This document shows positions 10,641 to 21,128 of a DNA stretch of 64,000 bases, piece after piece. The stretch lies in assembly GCA_905147135.1 (NCBI GenBank), contig LR990050.1, positions 4,166,501 through 4,230,500 on the forward strand, in the 5' to 3' direction. The stretch is from Blastobasis lacticolella (lineage: Eukaryota; Arthropoda; Insecta; Lepidoptera; Blastobasidae). Position 1 is the stretch's first letter; every line of letters starts with the position of its first letter. The notes below the pieces were generated by a model. The model was not told where the DNA came from, searched no databases, and saw only the letters and a list, made by a program, of their open reading frames with translations. Made by a program: the position numbers and the translations under genes.

Positions 10641-11845
10641 TTTTTCCATTCTTCCTTTACCTTTAGATTGAAGAATGAGCTCTCTGCCGTTTTCCCGAGT
10701 AAGTGTAACATAAAAAAAATATGTTTAATGGGCAACAAGCTATTGATGCCATTCGTTTTCATAAAACCGATATACTGCTGTAACTGACTAACTGCTTACA
10801 ATCGCGCCAGCTAGTGTACTGGTGAAATTATGGGAAAAACGAAACGCGTCGACTGTATTCAACTATCTGTAGTAACGTTAAATTTTTCTTCATGCCTGTG
10901 TGAATTTAATAAGCTGCATCTACTCTAGTGTGATAATGCCGTTGCCGTGGCCGACTATGAGAGAGCCAGATCTAAACTTTTCGAAATTTTACTCGATGAA
11001 ATAGAGACTCCTGCTGTGATGGCAGTCAAATAAAAAATAATACACAAATATATTTTGACTTTTACAGAGGCAGAGACAGGCATGATTTATTTTGACATTA
11101 ATTTTAAAACACTTCAATGCTAAACTAAAACAACGTCTCAAAAATACACACACCCATATCCAGGAAAGAAATCTAAATTCATTATAGTGTGTGTTGTGCC
11201 CACGACCCTTTGATTATGTAAATAGTAGATAGACTTATCTTAACATGTTAACCACATGAGGTCTTACGACTCCGAGACCGGGGAAATACATATTCCAAGT
11301 CACTAATTTATCTCATTATTAGCCAACTGAAGCCTCGATAACTTGATAAACAAATTGATATCAAATGTTATTTTTCAAACTTTAAATAAAGCCGTAATAT
11401 TTTAGCGTTCCCGCAGTTTAAATCCTAATTTTAACCGCCGACGAAAAAAGACAGATAAATTTCTCGAACGGAGAGATTCAGAAAAAAGAACGCTATAAGA
11501 AAAAAAAATTTTTTGGAAAGAATATCATTTCGATACGTTTCCTTTGTTTGAGAGCCAGATTAATCGTGATTGTCTCAGCTTTGTTTCATTAAGGTGGGCA
11601 TGGCGTCCATATCATAAAAACGAATAATTTTTAAACATCCAGATTGGCGTGGCAGACCAAAATTCCAATTTTAAAAAATATAGAGGATAGCTAAAAACTA
11701 AACTAAAAGTATCACTGAATATTTGAAATATTGTTTGGGTATTGCAAAAAAAATATTTTTATAAATTTGTTTTATTCGCTTAGTTCTTTGGATTTACAAT
11801 CATGACTTAAAACTAAAAATACCGATCATCGAATTGTTTTTTTAT
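10641..11845. other. No gene recognised
   Basis: AT-rich spacer. GCCGACGAAAAAAGAC at about 11437-11452 is a scrap of the repeat seen better at 25235. Nothing else is supported. Confidence 0.45.
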
Positions 11846-11849
11846 TTAA

Positions 11850-11965
11850 GTCATCATAGTTATATCAGCCGAAAGACGCCCACTGCTGGGCATAGGCCTC
11901 CCCGTGAGATCTCTACAAAGGCCGGTCCTGGGCCTTCCGCACCCAGCTGGGACCTGAGATCTTTA
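11850..11965 (-). mobile_element. RTE-1 3' end fragment
   Basis: On the minus strand it matches the last 100 bases of RTE-1: the complement of CCGAAAGACGCCCACTGCTG and of the GGCCGGTCCTGGGCCTTCCG segment corresponds to the QDRSLWRSLGEAYAQQWASSG region. The frame is broken. Confidence 0.7.
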
Positions 11966-12865
11966 CCAGCTTTAAAATATATTTCTAAGTTTAGGAAATA
12001 TGCAAACTTAATCGGGGGTTTTCCATCAATTTGCCTTCAGTAATATTATTCGACGTTCTTAGGTCGGTTATACTGTCTATAACACCATGTTATCCAAATT
12101 CACCTCGCACAATACTCACTGCATTCAATTCAAAGCACAAACATCACCCCAATTGGGCACAGATGTGCATCAGCACAAGGAACGTACGTATCACCTGCTG
12201 CTTTCCTGTGCACTGATTTGGGACGGCTCATGAATATTTCATATCCGCTGCCCCGGACCTCTGGTGTCTACCAAACTTTTGGACATACCCTCGTTTGACT
12301 CTCGAACCTTTCAGTGTGTACAGTTATTACCGATTCACTTCTTTAGTTTAGAATTAGATTAGAGCAACAAAGGAATGTTAAATGACGTTAAATCGAAGAT
12401 AGTCCAGGATCGACAGGGACGATCTGTCGATTCGTACACATTCGTCACTTTTCAACTGTTTTCGCATTCGTATCATATATTTAGGCAACCTTCAGGTTTG
12501 CCCAGCTGTTTGAAGTTGTGTAGCGATTCGATAAACAGAATGATGCAGCATTGTTGTGATAAGTGTTCACTGTGGAACACCTTATGTTTCCTTTGTAACT
12601 AAACAGCGAAAAATAATTCCCCCTTTTTAGCCAATTACGAAAACAGACTACAGTGTTAATAATAATCCTTTTTTACTGTCCATAGCATTGTAATATCAAT
12701 ATAGATTTTATTAATGATTACATGCCCTAATTTTTGTAAATCTTTTTATTATTTTTATGCTATTTTTTTTTCTTTCGTACTTGTAATAAAAACGGAAAGT
12801 ACACATTAGGAGCTCATAACAGTTGATTTCTGGACTTTAACATTCTCCACGTCAATGGAGGATTT
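11966..12865. other. No gene recognised
   Basis: Several frames of 60-75 codons at 12031-12602 show neither domain motifs nor splice context. Confidence 0.45.
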
Positions 12866-12867
12866 TG

Positions 12868-13100
12868 CTATATAGTGCGTGTGGTAGGACTCTGTCAAGC
12901 CTTTGAAGTCCGCCCAGGTGAGAGCCACCGCCTTATCTATTTCTGCCGCCAAGCAACAATGCTTCTATTGTTGTGTTCCGGTTTGAAGGATAAGGTAGCC
13001 AGCGCAGTTACAGGCATGAGGAATTTCATCTTAGTCCTGAGTGACTACGCACCTGCGATCTACATTTTTGTTGCCTACAACCTAAATGCATGAATCGTAA
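12868..13100 (+). repeat. Rep-C copy 1 (LINE 3' end-like repeat)
   Basis: GTGGTAGGACTCTGTCAAGC begins a block that reappears at 41148 (CCGCCAAGCAACAATGC, TTGTTGTGTTCCG, AAGGATAAGGTA, GCATGAATCGTA). Sequence of this type sits in the 3' part of lepidopteran LINEs; I infer that origin here. Confidence 0.6.
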
Positions 13101-14320
13101 ATGTTATAGGACCAGTTATCAGGTTATCTGCTCATTTGATGCATTTGTGGATATTGACACCATTAAATTTGTCCAACACGTTTATTTAATTAGCTATGTG
13201 TATTACGAATGAAATTGATTAACAAAATACCGTCCTCTATATTGATCCTCTGCAAAATCAAATTATAAGGTGTTTTACAACTCTGTCACTCAGAAAGTGT
13301 GACTTCCTACTGTGCAAATCTTTCGTAATCGACTGGGTCGTTACGGTGACTACCTTCTACATTCTAACATTTCAAGCTTAACTAATACACTACAACATAT
13401 TTGTACCTGAACTCGGAACTCAGTAAAAGCAAAAAGCACAAACACAAAATATAATACAGCACGTTCAATACAATACCCATTCAGGGCTTTCCTTAAGACT
13501 TCCGCTGAGCAGGTAATACGCACATTCAACGGATAAATTCCTACGAGCGAATGTAAGGCACCATTCGCACCAAACACTTTGGTCGAATTCGACTATTGTC
13601 AACAGCTCATGTGTTTCTACATATAGAAAGGAATAGCGAAACGGTGTTCTTGAACATCGAAAAATTCTCCAAAAATAGGAGTGTTGTTAGTTTGACGAAT
13701 AGGTATAATTATTTATTTCTATATTATGTCATAATTATAGGCATTTGTAGAGTGGCCTTTTCTCTTATTGATTGTAGCTGTTAATAATGTTTTGTAAATT
13801 TCTTCGTTATAACTACAGTAAATTGCTGGCCAACATGCTCCCCACGACGATTTGGTGTGAATGAGCCCTTTAGGGTGACGGCAAAATTGTTACGTTCCAC
13901 ACACTTTGAATATAGAGCCTACGTGAAATGAGTTCCAAGACTATAAACGAAAAGGACGGAAGGAAGATAATTTCTGAGTGGAATTGTTACTCGTATGTGA
14001 CTTTTGATTTATTAGTTCGCTAATTTCGATGGACACGAGGCCTTATGATGTTATAACAGGTCTCAGCAATAAAGTGCGGATAATAGCGGATACCCCAACT
14101 TGAGGCAAAAAAACTACTGAACGATCAGTGACTTGTCGTACTGTATCTGTCTGTACTGTCTGTAAATCTGAGTGTTGAGCAACTGAAATGAAAGAAAAAT
14201 GTTATTTGTGTGGGATGACAAAAAAGTCAAGATCTGAATACTCAAAATAAGACTCAATGATAGAGAAAGTTTGTTGGAAGCGCATATGGTGAAAAAAGGA
14301 GACGTAATAGGTTCGCTGTG
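13101..14320. other. No gene recognised
   Basis: AT-rich spacer with chance frames of at most 75 codons. Confidence 0.5.
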
Positions 14321-14324
14321 TGAT

Positions 14325-14566
14325 ATCCGGCAGAGTAGAATAGTTCCTTACACTCGTGTATATCGTACAAGGCGACTAATTATTTTGAGTTAAATGACCT
14401 AGAATGTCCGTAGGCTTGACAAGGCAGTCGCGTTTTCCATTGCTATATTTATAACACTGCAATCTCTAATTCGCCTGCCAAGCGTGGAGATAATGGCAAT
14501 AACCTCCCCTTAGGGAGAGGCTTTAAGTCCTGTTAAGGGCTGTGATGATAATGATGACGAATAGGT
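14325..14566 (+). mobile_element. RTE-1-derived nonautonomous element, diverged copy
   Basis: It shows TCCGGCAGAGTAGAATAG near its start, CGCCTGCCAAGCGTGGAGAT in the middle and GGGCTGTGATGATAATGATG at its end, in the same order as the copy at 47652. Confidence 0.75.
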
Positions 14567-14754
14567 TAACGTGCTGACGTAAGTCATGTCACAAAAAATG
14601 AATATGAATGTAGATGGATGTCTCAGTAGAAACCAAGCAGAGAAAATTTTAATGAGCTGTGTGAAGAGAAAGACATGCTGTGCCGACCCGCCTAATATAG
14701 GACATGATGATGATAAATTATAATTTATAATGAGGTAAATAATTAGATTAGTTA

Positions 14755-14900
14755 TACCACTAAGATGGACAAGTAGCGTACGGCCCGCCTGATGGATAAG
14801 CAGTAACTGTAGCCAATAAACCTTTGCAGTACCAAGGGACCTAGGGTAAAACAGGTTTCTGTGACAGCACATAGGCTAGGCTCCTCCACGGTAGTCATCG
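14755..14900 (+). repeat. Rep-D copy (GGCCCGCCTGATGG.AAGCAGT type)
   Basis: GTACGGCCCGCCTGATGGAT begins a diverged copy of a repeat also found at 20575, 31080, 31830, 43300 and 45840. It creates a 120-codon minus-strand frame that I do not regard as a gene. Confidence 0.55.
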
Positions 14901-14904
14901 TCAG

Positions 14905-15710
14905 CAGAACTAGATAAGGCGGTGGTACTCACCCAGGCGGACTCCTCAGGCTTGATAGAATCCTACAAAAAAATCTCAGAAGACACTTTAACCTAAAGTG
15001 TCGTATTGTAATATATTTACACAATTAATTGGTTACCACTAAAGGTAGCCATTGAAGCATTAACTAGTATGAAACAATTTCCAATGCATTATGCACACTA
15101 TCCCATGAAAGGGGTAAATGATCACTCTATTCCGACGTATTATATTTCTAACTTGACAAACAATTGCAATACACTGAACTCTGTAATAAGATTATTATTA
15201 TTATCAAAACTCTTTATCGCAATTATAAAATAAACATCAGGCTACCTATGCACACGCAAACAGATCAATAACATAGATTATTGCCTCATCAGTTATCGCT
15301 TTGACAAAAAGTGGTCAAGCAAGGTCTCTTGTCAAGCAATATGTTTCAAGGAAGTAAGGCCGTAAGTAAAGGTAGGTAAGGCCGGAAGTAAGTTAACTAT
15401 TCTTTGTACAAATCTGTCTCGGTAGAGCCAAGCTGACCTACTGATCAGGATGTTTAGGTCTCGAGCCCCATATAAAACAAATTATTTTAAGTATTATTCG
15501 TAAAGTTAGATTGGGGCTAGGTTCCGATGTACGAATTAGACAAGGACATATTTAACCGACTCCGACACAAAGACGTTTATCAGTCTGTGTTATGTAAGTA
15601 CGTTCATTCCTTTTTAACAATGCATTTTATTCGGCTTCTTTCTTTTGATTCTCGTGTTATGTTCTGTTAACAGGTGCCTGCCTGAAACCTCGCCTGAATG
15701 TCCATATTTC
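14905..15710. other. No gene recognised
   Basis: Spacer upstream of the peptide gene. No exon, promoter or repeat boundary is supported. Confidence 0.45.
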
Positions 15711-15711
15711 C

Positions 15712-15860
15712 TGATGATGGTTTCCCTAACCGAAAGAGCATTAGTTAGTGTTCCACTAATGTACATAACTCAGAATAAGTCATTGGTATAACTAGGAATC
15801 GAACTCGGTACCTCTCGCTTCTGAGTCCGGCCCGTTAGCCATCAGGCCACCGACGCTCAT
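15712..15860 (-). mobile_element. SINE-1 head fragment
   Basis: On the minus strand it reads ATGAGCGTCGGTGGCCTGAT at its start (the tRNA-like head), an altered B box, the TACATTAGTGG region and the TTTCGGTTAGGGAAACC region. The 3' half is absent. It lies 200 bp upstream of the promoter of the peptide gene. Confidence 0.75.
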
Positions 15861-15976
15861 GAAGGCACATTACCGAAAAACAACATACTGTATTTCGAAA
15901 AATGAACTCAGCATTTACAACCGCTTATTGTGCTAATGAATCATCCCGGTTCTTTACCTCAGTTTTCCTGTTAACG

Positions 15977-16103
15977 TTATCAATGGTGCTTATTTAAGTG
16001 GTGTTAAAGATCAAAATGCAATATCAGCTGTACACATTTACTTGTGCAGTGGTACTCTGTACCAACATATATAAACTCATTCAATTATACTTTCCCAACA
16101 GTC
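15977..16103 (+). promoter_or_regulatory. Predicted core promoter of the cysteine-rich peptide gene
   Basis: TATATAAA at 16068-16075 lies 32 bp before the A of CAGT at 16099-16102, which is the usual spacing from TATA box to an insect initiator. The ATG follows 65 bp later. A GATA-type site (TTATCA, complement TGATAA) lies at 15977-15982. GATA sites accompany NF-kB sites in many insect immune promoters, but I see only a poor kB-like match nearby, so immune induction is inferred and not shown. Confidence 0.6.
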
Positions 16104-16164
16104 TGTAGAGAAGCAGCTCAATAGCTTAGTATTCCTTTTCCAAATTTAAACAATTTAATTTAAA

Positions 16165-17203
16165 ATGAAGAATTTCTTTGTGATCTTCGCTGTGCTTTTG
16201 GCAATGGTTGCCTTGAGCTATGGGGCCGCGGCATCTCTGGGTAAGACTTTACTTTTTATTGACATGGCTTTACTCCTCTACTCAGCTCCTCCCCAGGAGC
16301 TTGGACAAAGACAATGGAATCACTCAAGTCAAATTCGGGTCTTTCACTCAAGTCAAATTCAAATTCGGGCTTACCAATTACTTAGAATTTGAAATAAATA
16401 TTTTTAATTTCTGATACGGGTTGAGTGTTACATGTTTAGTAAATATGTATTTAAAAGTAAATAAGGAGTAATCTAGCACCCATAGCACATGATTTGCTTA
16501 CTTTGGGGCTAGATGGCGCCGTGTGAATTGCCCAAGGATATTTATTATTATTTATTTATTTATTGCCTATTCTTCCTGCTGCCCTCTAACTAGTCATAAG
16601 GCGGAGTAAATAGTACATAACCAAAGTTTGCGATTGCACTTTCTTGTTACAAATCCAGGACCCTTTCGTTAAAAAAATTTCATGTTCGCGACAATATCCC
16701 GGTTGTGCTCTCGCGCGCGAGGTTACGGGGTCCGCCTTGACCACGATCCAGGATTTGACAGGTCACTTATGTACGGTGGAGGGACTGCCGTGTGACCTCC
16801 GTGGCTGTTAATAGAGTCCAGGGGATCCTTACCCGACAGGATCATAGTTATATCATATACGATCATTCAATCGCTAGAATGTGTACGTATACTCACGATG
16901 TTTTCCTAACCACAAGAGAATCGGTTAGTGTACATAACCAAGAAAAAGTAATTGGTACATTACCTTAGTACTTACGAGTTCAACTCCGACGCTCATCGTT
17001 GGATACTTAGTCTTTTTATTGGATAGCAAATTATTGTTATATTATTTTTTTTTCTTGCAGACAATGACCAGCCCATCGTACACCGTATGAGACGCGAGGA
17101 ACAGTGCAACATCGTAGCGTGTATACAGCTCTGCAAACGACTGGGATTCAAAGATGGAATATGCATTAACAACATGACTAAGTGTGACTGCGATTTATTT
17201 TAA
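16165..17203 (+). CDS. Secreted six-cysteine defensin-like peptide (CS-alpha-beta type), two exons
   Basis: Exon 1 is 16165-16240 and exon 2 is 17061-17203, joined in frame (phase 1) to a 72-residue precursor. The donor GTAAGA at 16241 and the pyrimidine-rich acceptor ending TTCTTGCAG at 17060 fit well. Residues 1-23 form a signal peptide. A short pro-segment ends in the dibasic RMRR at 34-37, a likely processing site. The 35-residue remainder has cysteines at 41, 46, 50, 60, 67 and 69, spaced C-x4-C-x3-C-x9-C-x6-C-x1-C. CxxxC plus CxC is the signature of the cysteine-stabilised alpha-beta fold of insect defensins and relatives. A role as an antimicrobial or immune peptide in haemolymph is inferred. 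Lengths fit that family, and all six cysteines are present. A venom-like or signalling function is possible. No paralogue lies in the window. The start is the first ATG after the predicted transcription start. Confidence 0.85.
16410..16545 (+). mobile_element. SINE-2 fragment
   Basis: It contains AAATATGTATTTAAAAGTAA, TCTAGCACCCATAGCACATG and GGGGCTAGATGGCGCCGTGT, in the order seen in the complete SINE-2 at 37984. The tRNA-like head is missing. Confidence 0.75.
16683..17000 (-). mobile_element. SINE-1 copy in the intron, diverged
   Basis: The minus strand carries ATGAGCGTCGGAGTTGAACT at the 5' end (head largely deleted), then the body, ending with the complement of AATATCCCGGTTGTGCTCTC. It lies antisense to the peptide gene. 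Confidence 0.75.
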
Positions 17204-17210
17204 TAACACA

Positions 17211-17250
17211 AATACTTCACTGACATTATTGCAAATGTCAGTGAAGTATT
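17211..17250 (+). promoter_or_regulatory. Perfect 17-bp hairpin in the 3' UTR of the peptide gene
   Basis: AATACTTCACTGACATT (17211-17227) is followed by a six-base loop, ATTGCA, and by its exact complement (17234-17250). It begins seven bases after the stop codon TAA at 17201-17203, so it would sit in the mRNA. It may affect stability or 3' end formation; no AATAAA is seen close by. It could instead be a relic of a tiny foldback element. Confidence 0.7.
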
Positions 17251-17259
17251 GTTGAATTT

Positions 17260-17700
17260 TATTGTTACTCATACGAAACGGCATACTTTTTTTTTGAGAG
17301 ATAGATGTTATTAGTAAACTGATTATTTTTATCATTTGCATTTTTATTGTGGTCCAGTGCCAACACTTTTCCTAATATGAATAGAGACACATGGAACTGT
17401 GCATGAGTAAATCCGGGATGTGTCGCATGTATCCAAAAATATAATTACGAGTATATTATACAGCAGCATACGAGCAGTGTAAAAGGCCGATATGTAGGTA
17501 CGTCTGTACGTCGCCACCAGATGAGCTTCAAAAAGCGGAAAGCAAAATGTCAACGTCACAAATGTCGCTGTCACTATCGCAAAGGTCTGGCCCGACGAAA
17601 ATTCCACTTTTAGTTATTTCCACTGGAATTATTTTATTCAAGCTTTGAAGTGTATTGTCCTCGACATATAATTTTAAGAAATCTTTATACGGTACCATGA
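17260..17700. other. No gene recognised
   Basis: Downstream flank of the peptide gene. The 87-codon minus-strand frame at 17344-17607 has no motif I recognise. Confidence 0.45.
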
Positions 17701-17702
17701 GA

Positions 17703-18002
17703 ATGAGCGTCGGTGGTCTAGAGGTTAAGGGGTCCGGTTCGTGAGCGGGAGGTATCGGTTCGGGTAATAGTAACCGATGCTCTTACAGTGAGGGTAAACA
17801 GTGTAATGAAACCTGCACACATTCAGGCGACTTAATGTGTAACCATTATCCCGTCTGGTCAGGTTCCCCTGGTAACAGGGACACGGAGGTCAGATGGCAG
17901 TCGCTTCACTGTAATTATTTGAACTTCCAACATCCTGTCAAAGCGGACCCTGAGCCTTGTGCGCGAGAGTAGATCCGGGAAATTAACGCCAGTATGATTG
18001 TT
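17703..18002 (+). mobile_element. SINE-1 copy with internal deletion
   Basis: It begins GAATGAGCGTCGGTGGTCTA. About 35 bases are lost just after the B-box-like GGTTCGGG. The rest of the body follows, with GATGCTCTTACAGTGAGGG, down to GCCAGTATGATTG. Confidence 0.8.
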
Positions 18003-18027
18003 TATTACCTATACAGATGACATGAGG

Positions 18028-18090
18028 TAAATTATCATCAACAGCCTGTGATTGTCCACTGTTGGACTTTAGCCTACACAAAATGTGTGG
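18028..18090 (-). mobile_element. RTE-1-derived nonautonomous element, scrap
   Basis: ATCATCAACAGCCTGTGATT and GTCCACTGTTGGACTTTAG are the complement of the 3' end of that family. Confidence 0.55.
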
Positions 18091-18202
18091 TCATACTGAT
18101 CCCACTACATTACTCACACACGTATTCAGAAACATTACTATGAGGTATCATAGGGCACGCGAATGCACAGGGAAATAGGTATTGGGCTTATTATATTTGG
18201 CA

Positions 18203-19322
18203 AAATTCGGTGGCCATTATGCTTGGCGTTTGTGGACTATGAGAAAGCCTTCGATTCGATCGAAACTTGGGCGGTGCTCCAGTCTCTACAGCGGTGCCAA
18301 ATTGACTATCGATATATCGAAGCATTGAAGTGTTTGTACAGAAACGCCACTATGTCAGTTCGTCTCCAGGACAAGACCACAGAACCTATTCAGCTGCAGC
18401 GAGGTGTTAGACAAGGTGATGTCATATCTCCGAAGTTGTTTACCGCTGCACTGGAGGATATCTTTAGGCTTCTGGACTGGGACGGACTTGGCATCAATAT
18501 TAACGGCGAGTACCTCACGCACCTCAGATTTGCTGACGATATCGTAGTCATGGCTGAAACCCTGGAAGACTTGGGCAAAATGCTCGATGACCTCGGTAGT
18601 GCCTCTCAACAAGTAGGTCTTAAAATGAACATGGACAAGACGAAAATTATGTCGAATGTCCATGTTGTGCCTACTCCAGTAACAGTTGGAGGCACTCCAC
18701 TTGAAGTTGTTGACGACTATACATACCTAGGACAAATAGTCCGGCTAGGTAGGTCCAATTTCGAGAAAGAGGTCAATCGACGAATCCAACTCGGTTGGGC
18801 AGCGTTCGGGAAGCTACGCCACATATTTTCGTCCCAATTACCGCAGTGTCTCAAGACGAAGGTCTTTGACCAATGTGTGTTGCCAGTGATGACTTACGGA
18901 GCTGAAACGTGGCCACTCACTATGGGCCTTATAAGAAAGCTCACTGTTACCCAAAGGGCAATGGAAAGAGCTATGCTCGGAGTTTCTTTGCGCGATCGAG
19001 TCAGAAATGAGGAGATCCGCAAGCGAACCAAGGTCACCGACATAGCTCTAAGGATTGCCAGACTGAAGTGGCAGTGGGCAGGGCACATAGCTCGAAGAAC
19101 AGATGGCCGATGGGGCAGTAAAGTTCTCGAGTGGCGACCACGTACCGGTAGACGCAGCGTGGGTAGGCCTCCTACAAGGTGGACCGACGACCTGGTAAGG
19201 ATCGCAGGTACCAGCTGGATGCGGAAAGCACAGGACCGGTCTTTGTGGAGATCTCTGGGGGAGGCCTATGCCCAGCAGTGGGCGTCTTCTGGCTGATGAT
19301 GATGATGATGATGATGAAATTC
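18203..19322 (+). mobile_element. RTE-1, 5'-truncated copy with open RT fragment
   Basis: From 18209 to 19316 this copy matches 50765-51858 of the long RTE-1 with about eleven amino-acid differences over some 360 residues. The frame is uninterrupted to the TGA at 19296. It contains motif A (FVDYEKAFDSIE), motif B (RGVRQGDVISPKLFTAALE), the catalytic FADD at 18529-18540, and the basic C-terminus with LKWQWAGHIARR. It ends in an eight-unit TGATGATG tail. The 6-bp repeat AAATTC flanks it at 18203-18208 and 19317-19322. Endonuclease and RT fingers are missing. The high similarity points to recent insertion. The ATG at 18163 lies outside the element and is fortuitous. Confidence 0.9.
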
Positions 19323-19512
19323 AGAAGCAAAAAGCGCGAGAGCAAGTCAAAGTGGAATGTATAACTCAAAAATGGACCTTCCATTTTTGTACCACTCATA
19401 TAATTGTTATAAGTCGCTCCGATTTCCAAAAGGCGTGCAACAAAAATGGACTGTATTCAATGAGCAATACATTCCACTTTGACATGCTCTCACGCTTTTT
19501 GCTTCTGAATTT
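19317..19512. mobile_element. 196-bp MITE with 45-bp terminal inverted repeats
   Basis: AAATTCAGAAGCAAAAAGCG opens the left arm (19317-19362) and its complement closes the right arm (19468-19512). The arms continue with AAGTCAAAGTGGAATGTAT. No coding capacity. RTE-1 is inserted exactly at its left tip. Confidence 0.7.
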
Positions 19513-19985
19513 AGACAGGTGTAAGCGCTTAAGGCAGCGAGTAAAATTGACAAATCACAGAGCCGTATTTCAACACAGTGCGTTTACTTAGCATCGAGCA
19601 GTATGAGAAGTGTCTTACTTACTTCGCATAGTAACACTACTTTACTTAGACAAGTATTATTTTGTGAATACGGGTGCGTAAACTACATAGTGTAACATTT
19701 AATAGTGGAATTATGATAAGAGAATAATAATAAGCACAATATGCTATATTTTTTTTAAACTCTGTAAAAAACGAGCCTACAACACACCTGATGGTAAGCT
19801 ATAACATATACGATACGATACGACTCATGCATTTAGGTTTCATGCAACAAATGTTCAGAATCGCAGTTGTCAATTGTCAGGTCTAGGTTGATAATATGCC
19901 TCATGCCTGTGATTGTCCCGGCTTATGCCGTGGTGCAAATTCGATATCCTTCAAGTATTTACTTTCAATGGTGTGTATTCAACTA
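19513..19985. other. No gene recognised
   Basis: Spacer. Only chance frames are present. Confidence 0.5.
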
Positions 19986-19989
19986 TTCA

Positions 19990-20490
19990 CTAGGATATGT
20001 GGGATATAGCTACCTAAACCTGTCTGTATCAAGGAAAAGGTTCAGCTGGAGACCTAAGAAGCGATGGATTAGTGATGGATAATTTTCCTAACGGAAATTT
20101 GTCATGTTATTTTTTATAGAAAATTAAATAAATGGAAAAATTGCTTAAAAGTTTACACAAAAATAGGGTAGCGTAGGCGTCTGCATTTTCTTCTGATTTC
20201 GTAATTTGTAATTGTTAACTTGAGTATTTTTAGATTTTATTTACTTATTTTGATATGTAAAAATATCAGTAAAATATAGGAATAATTTGAAAATTACTGG
20301 AAACAATTTTTTTCTTTTCATTTCCGAATGAAATTTTTCCATCACTACGATGGATAGACATCGCCGAGTCGGACGCGAGAGCCAACGGCATACGACGTGA
20401 GGATGCCAAAGATCAGAAAAAATGAAAAAGGAAAAGTAGGAAAGCGCACCCTGGCAGAAGCTGATGATGCAAAAATGATAATGATGATGA
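19990..20490 (+). mobile_element. RTE-2 C-terminal fragment split by a hAT MITE
   Basis: The part before the insertion encodes LGYVGYSYLNLSVSRK and RPKKRWI. After it the protein resumes with RWIDIAESDARANGIRRED and ends with a RKAHPGRS-like tail and GATGATG. The two parts are separated by the 278-bp MITE at 20070-20347. Confidence 0.8.
20062..20355. mobile_element. 278-bp hAT-type MITE with perfect 8-bp duplication
   Basis: The element is 20070-20347. It starts TAGTGATGGATAATTTTCC and ends with the near-complement AATTTTTCCATCACTA. CGATGGAT occurs at 20062-20069 and again at 20348-20355. The eight-base duplication and TAG ends indicate the hAT superfamily. No transposase. It differs in sequence from the one at 7608. 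Confidence 0.85.
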
Positions 20491-20569
20491 GAAACCAATA
20501 TGGTTTGCTTTATGATCTTAAACGAAATGCGAAAAGCTCAAATGATTTTCTTATTAACTGTAAATTTTT

Positions 20570-20725
20570 TTTTATGTTATGCGGCAGACAAACAGGCAAA
20601 CGGGCCACCTGATGGAAAGTGGTCACCGCCGCCTATGGACATCAGCAACCCTAGGGGAGTCGCCAATGCGTTGCCCGCCTCTGAAGAGACATCTAATATA
20701 CCTCTTGGACGATCCCATGTCATAG
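20570..20725 (+). repeat. Rep-D copy
   Basis: ACGGGCCACCTGATGGAAAG, CACCGCCGCCTATGGACATC and GCCAATGCGTTGCCCGCCTC form one of the better copies of Rep-D, a repeat probably derived from LINE 3' ends. Confidence 0.6.
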
Positions 20726-20729
20726 TCCA

Positions 20730-21097
20730 AAGGAAACACATACGACTCATTTGCACCTAGTGTGCCAGTGAACTTGAGTAGATGGTAGTGGTTTAAGAAC
20801 TAGAAGTGAGGGTAATCGTCGAATCCGAATGAGGGTGGACAGATATATCTGTCCTTAGGGGCGACTTGACACAGGGGCACCAGTCTACTCGTGACCATAA
20901 CACATACAACTGCGTCGAATAATCGAGTTAAAAATAATACCAACCGTACTTATGTTAGAACTTGAGGTTCCTTCAAGTTCTATGGCGCTTCCCACACATT
21001 AATTGGTCTTAGCACAATCGTAGGTAGGGTTTAGGTACCTATATAAGCATGACCAAGTTATTACCTGCTATTATCAAAGGAATATTGAGCAACGTAA
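20730..21097. other. No gene recognised
   Basis: Spacer left of the poly(T) run. A small inverted pair lies at about 20963-20981 (CTTGAGG, TTCAAG). No function is assigned. Confidence 0.4.

Positions 21098-21128
<31 letters not shown>

Larger units (their letters stand above)
16241..17060 (+). other. 820-bp intron loaded with SINE debris
   Basis: The intron of the peptide gene holds a headless SINE-2 fragment (about 16410-16545) and a minus-strand SINE-1 (about 16683-17000). Most of the intron is therefore transposon-derived. The frames at 16165-16392 and 16220-16414 that read into it are spurious continuations of exon 1. Confidence 0.75.

Noticed and set aside
14510..14872. 120-codon minus-strand frame as a membrane protein gene
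   Set aside because: It is antisense to two dispersed repeats (the RTE-1-derived family and Rep-D).
16165..16392. 75-codon frame as a one-exon secreted protein
   Set aside because: It runs through a good splice donor into a SINE-filled intron; the spliced form gives a coherent cysteine-rich peptide.
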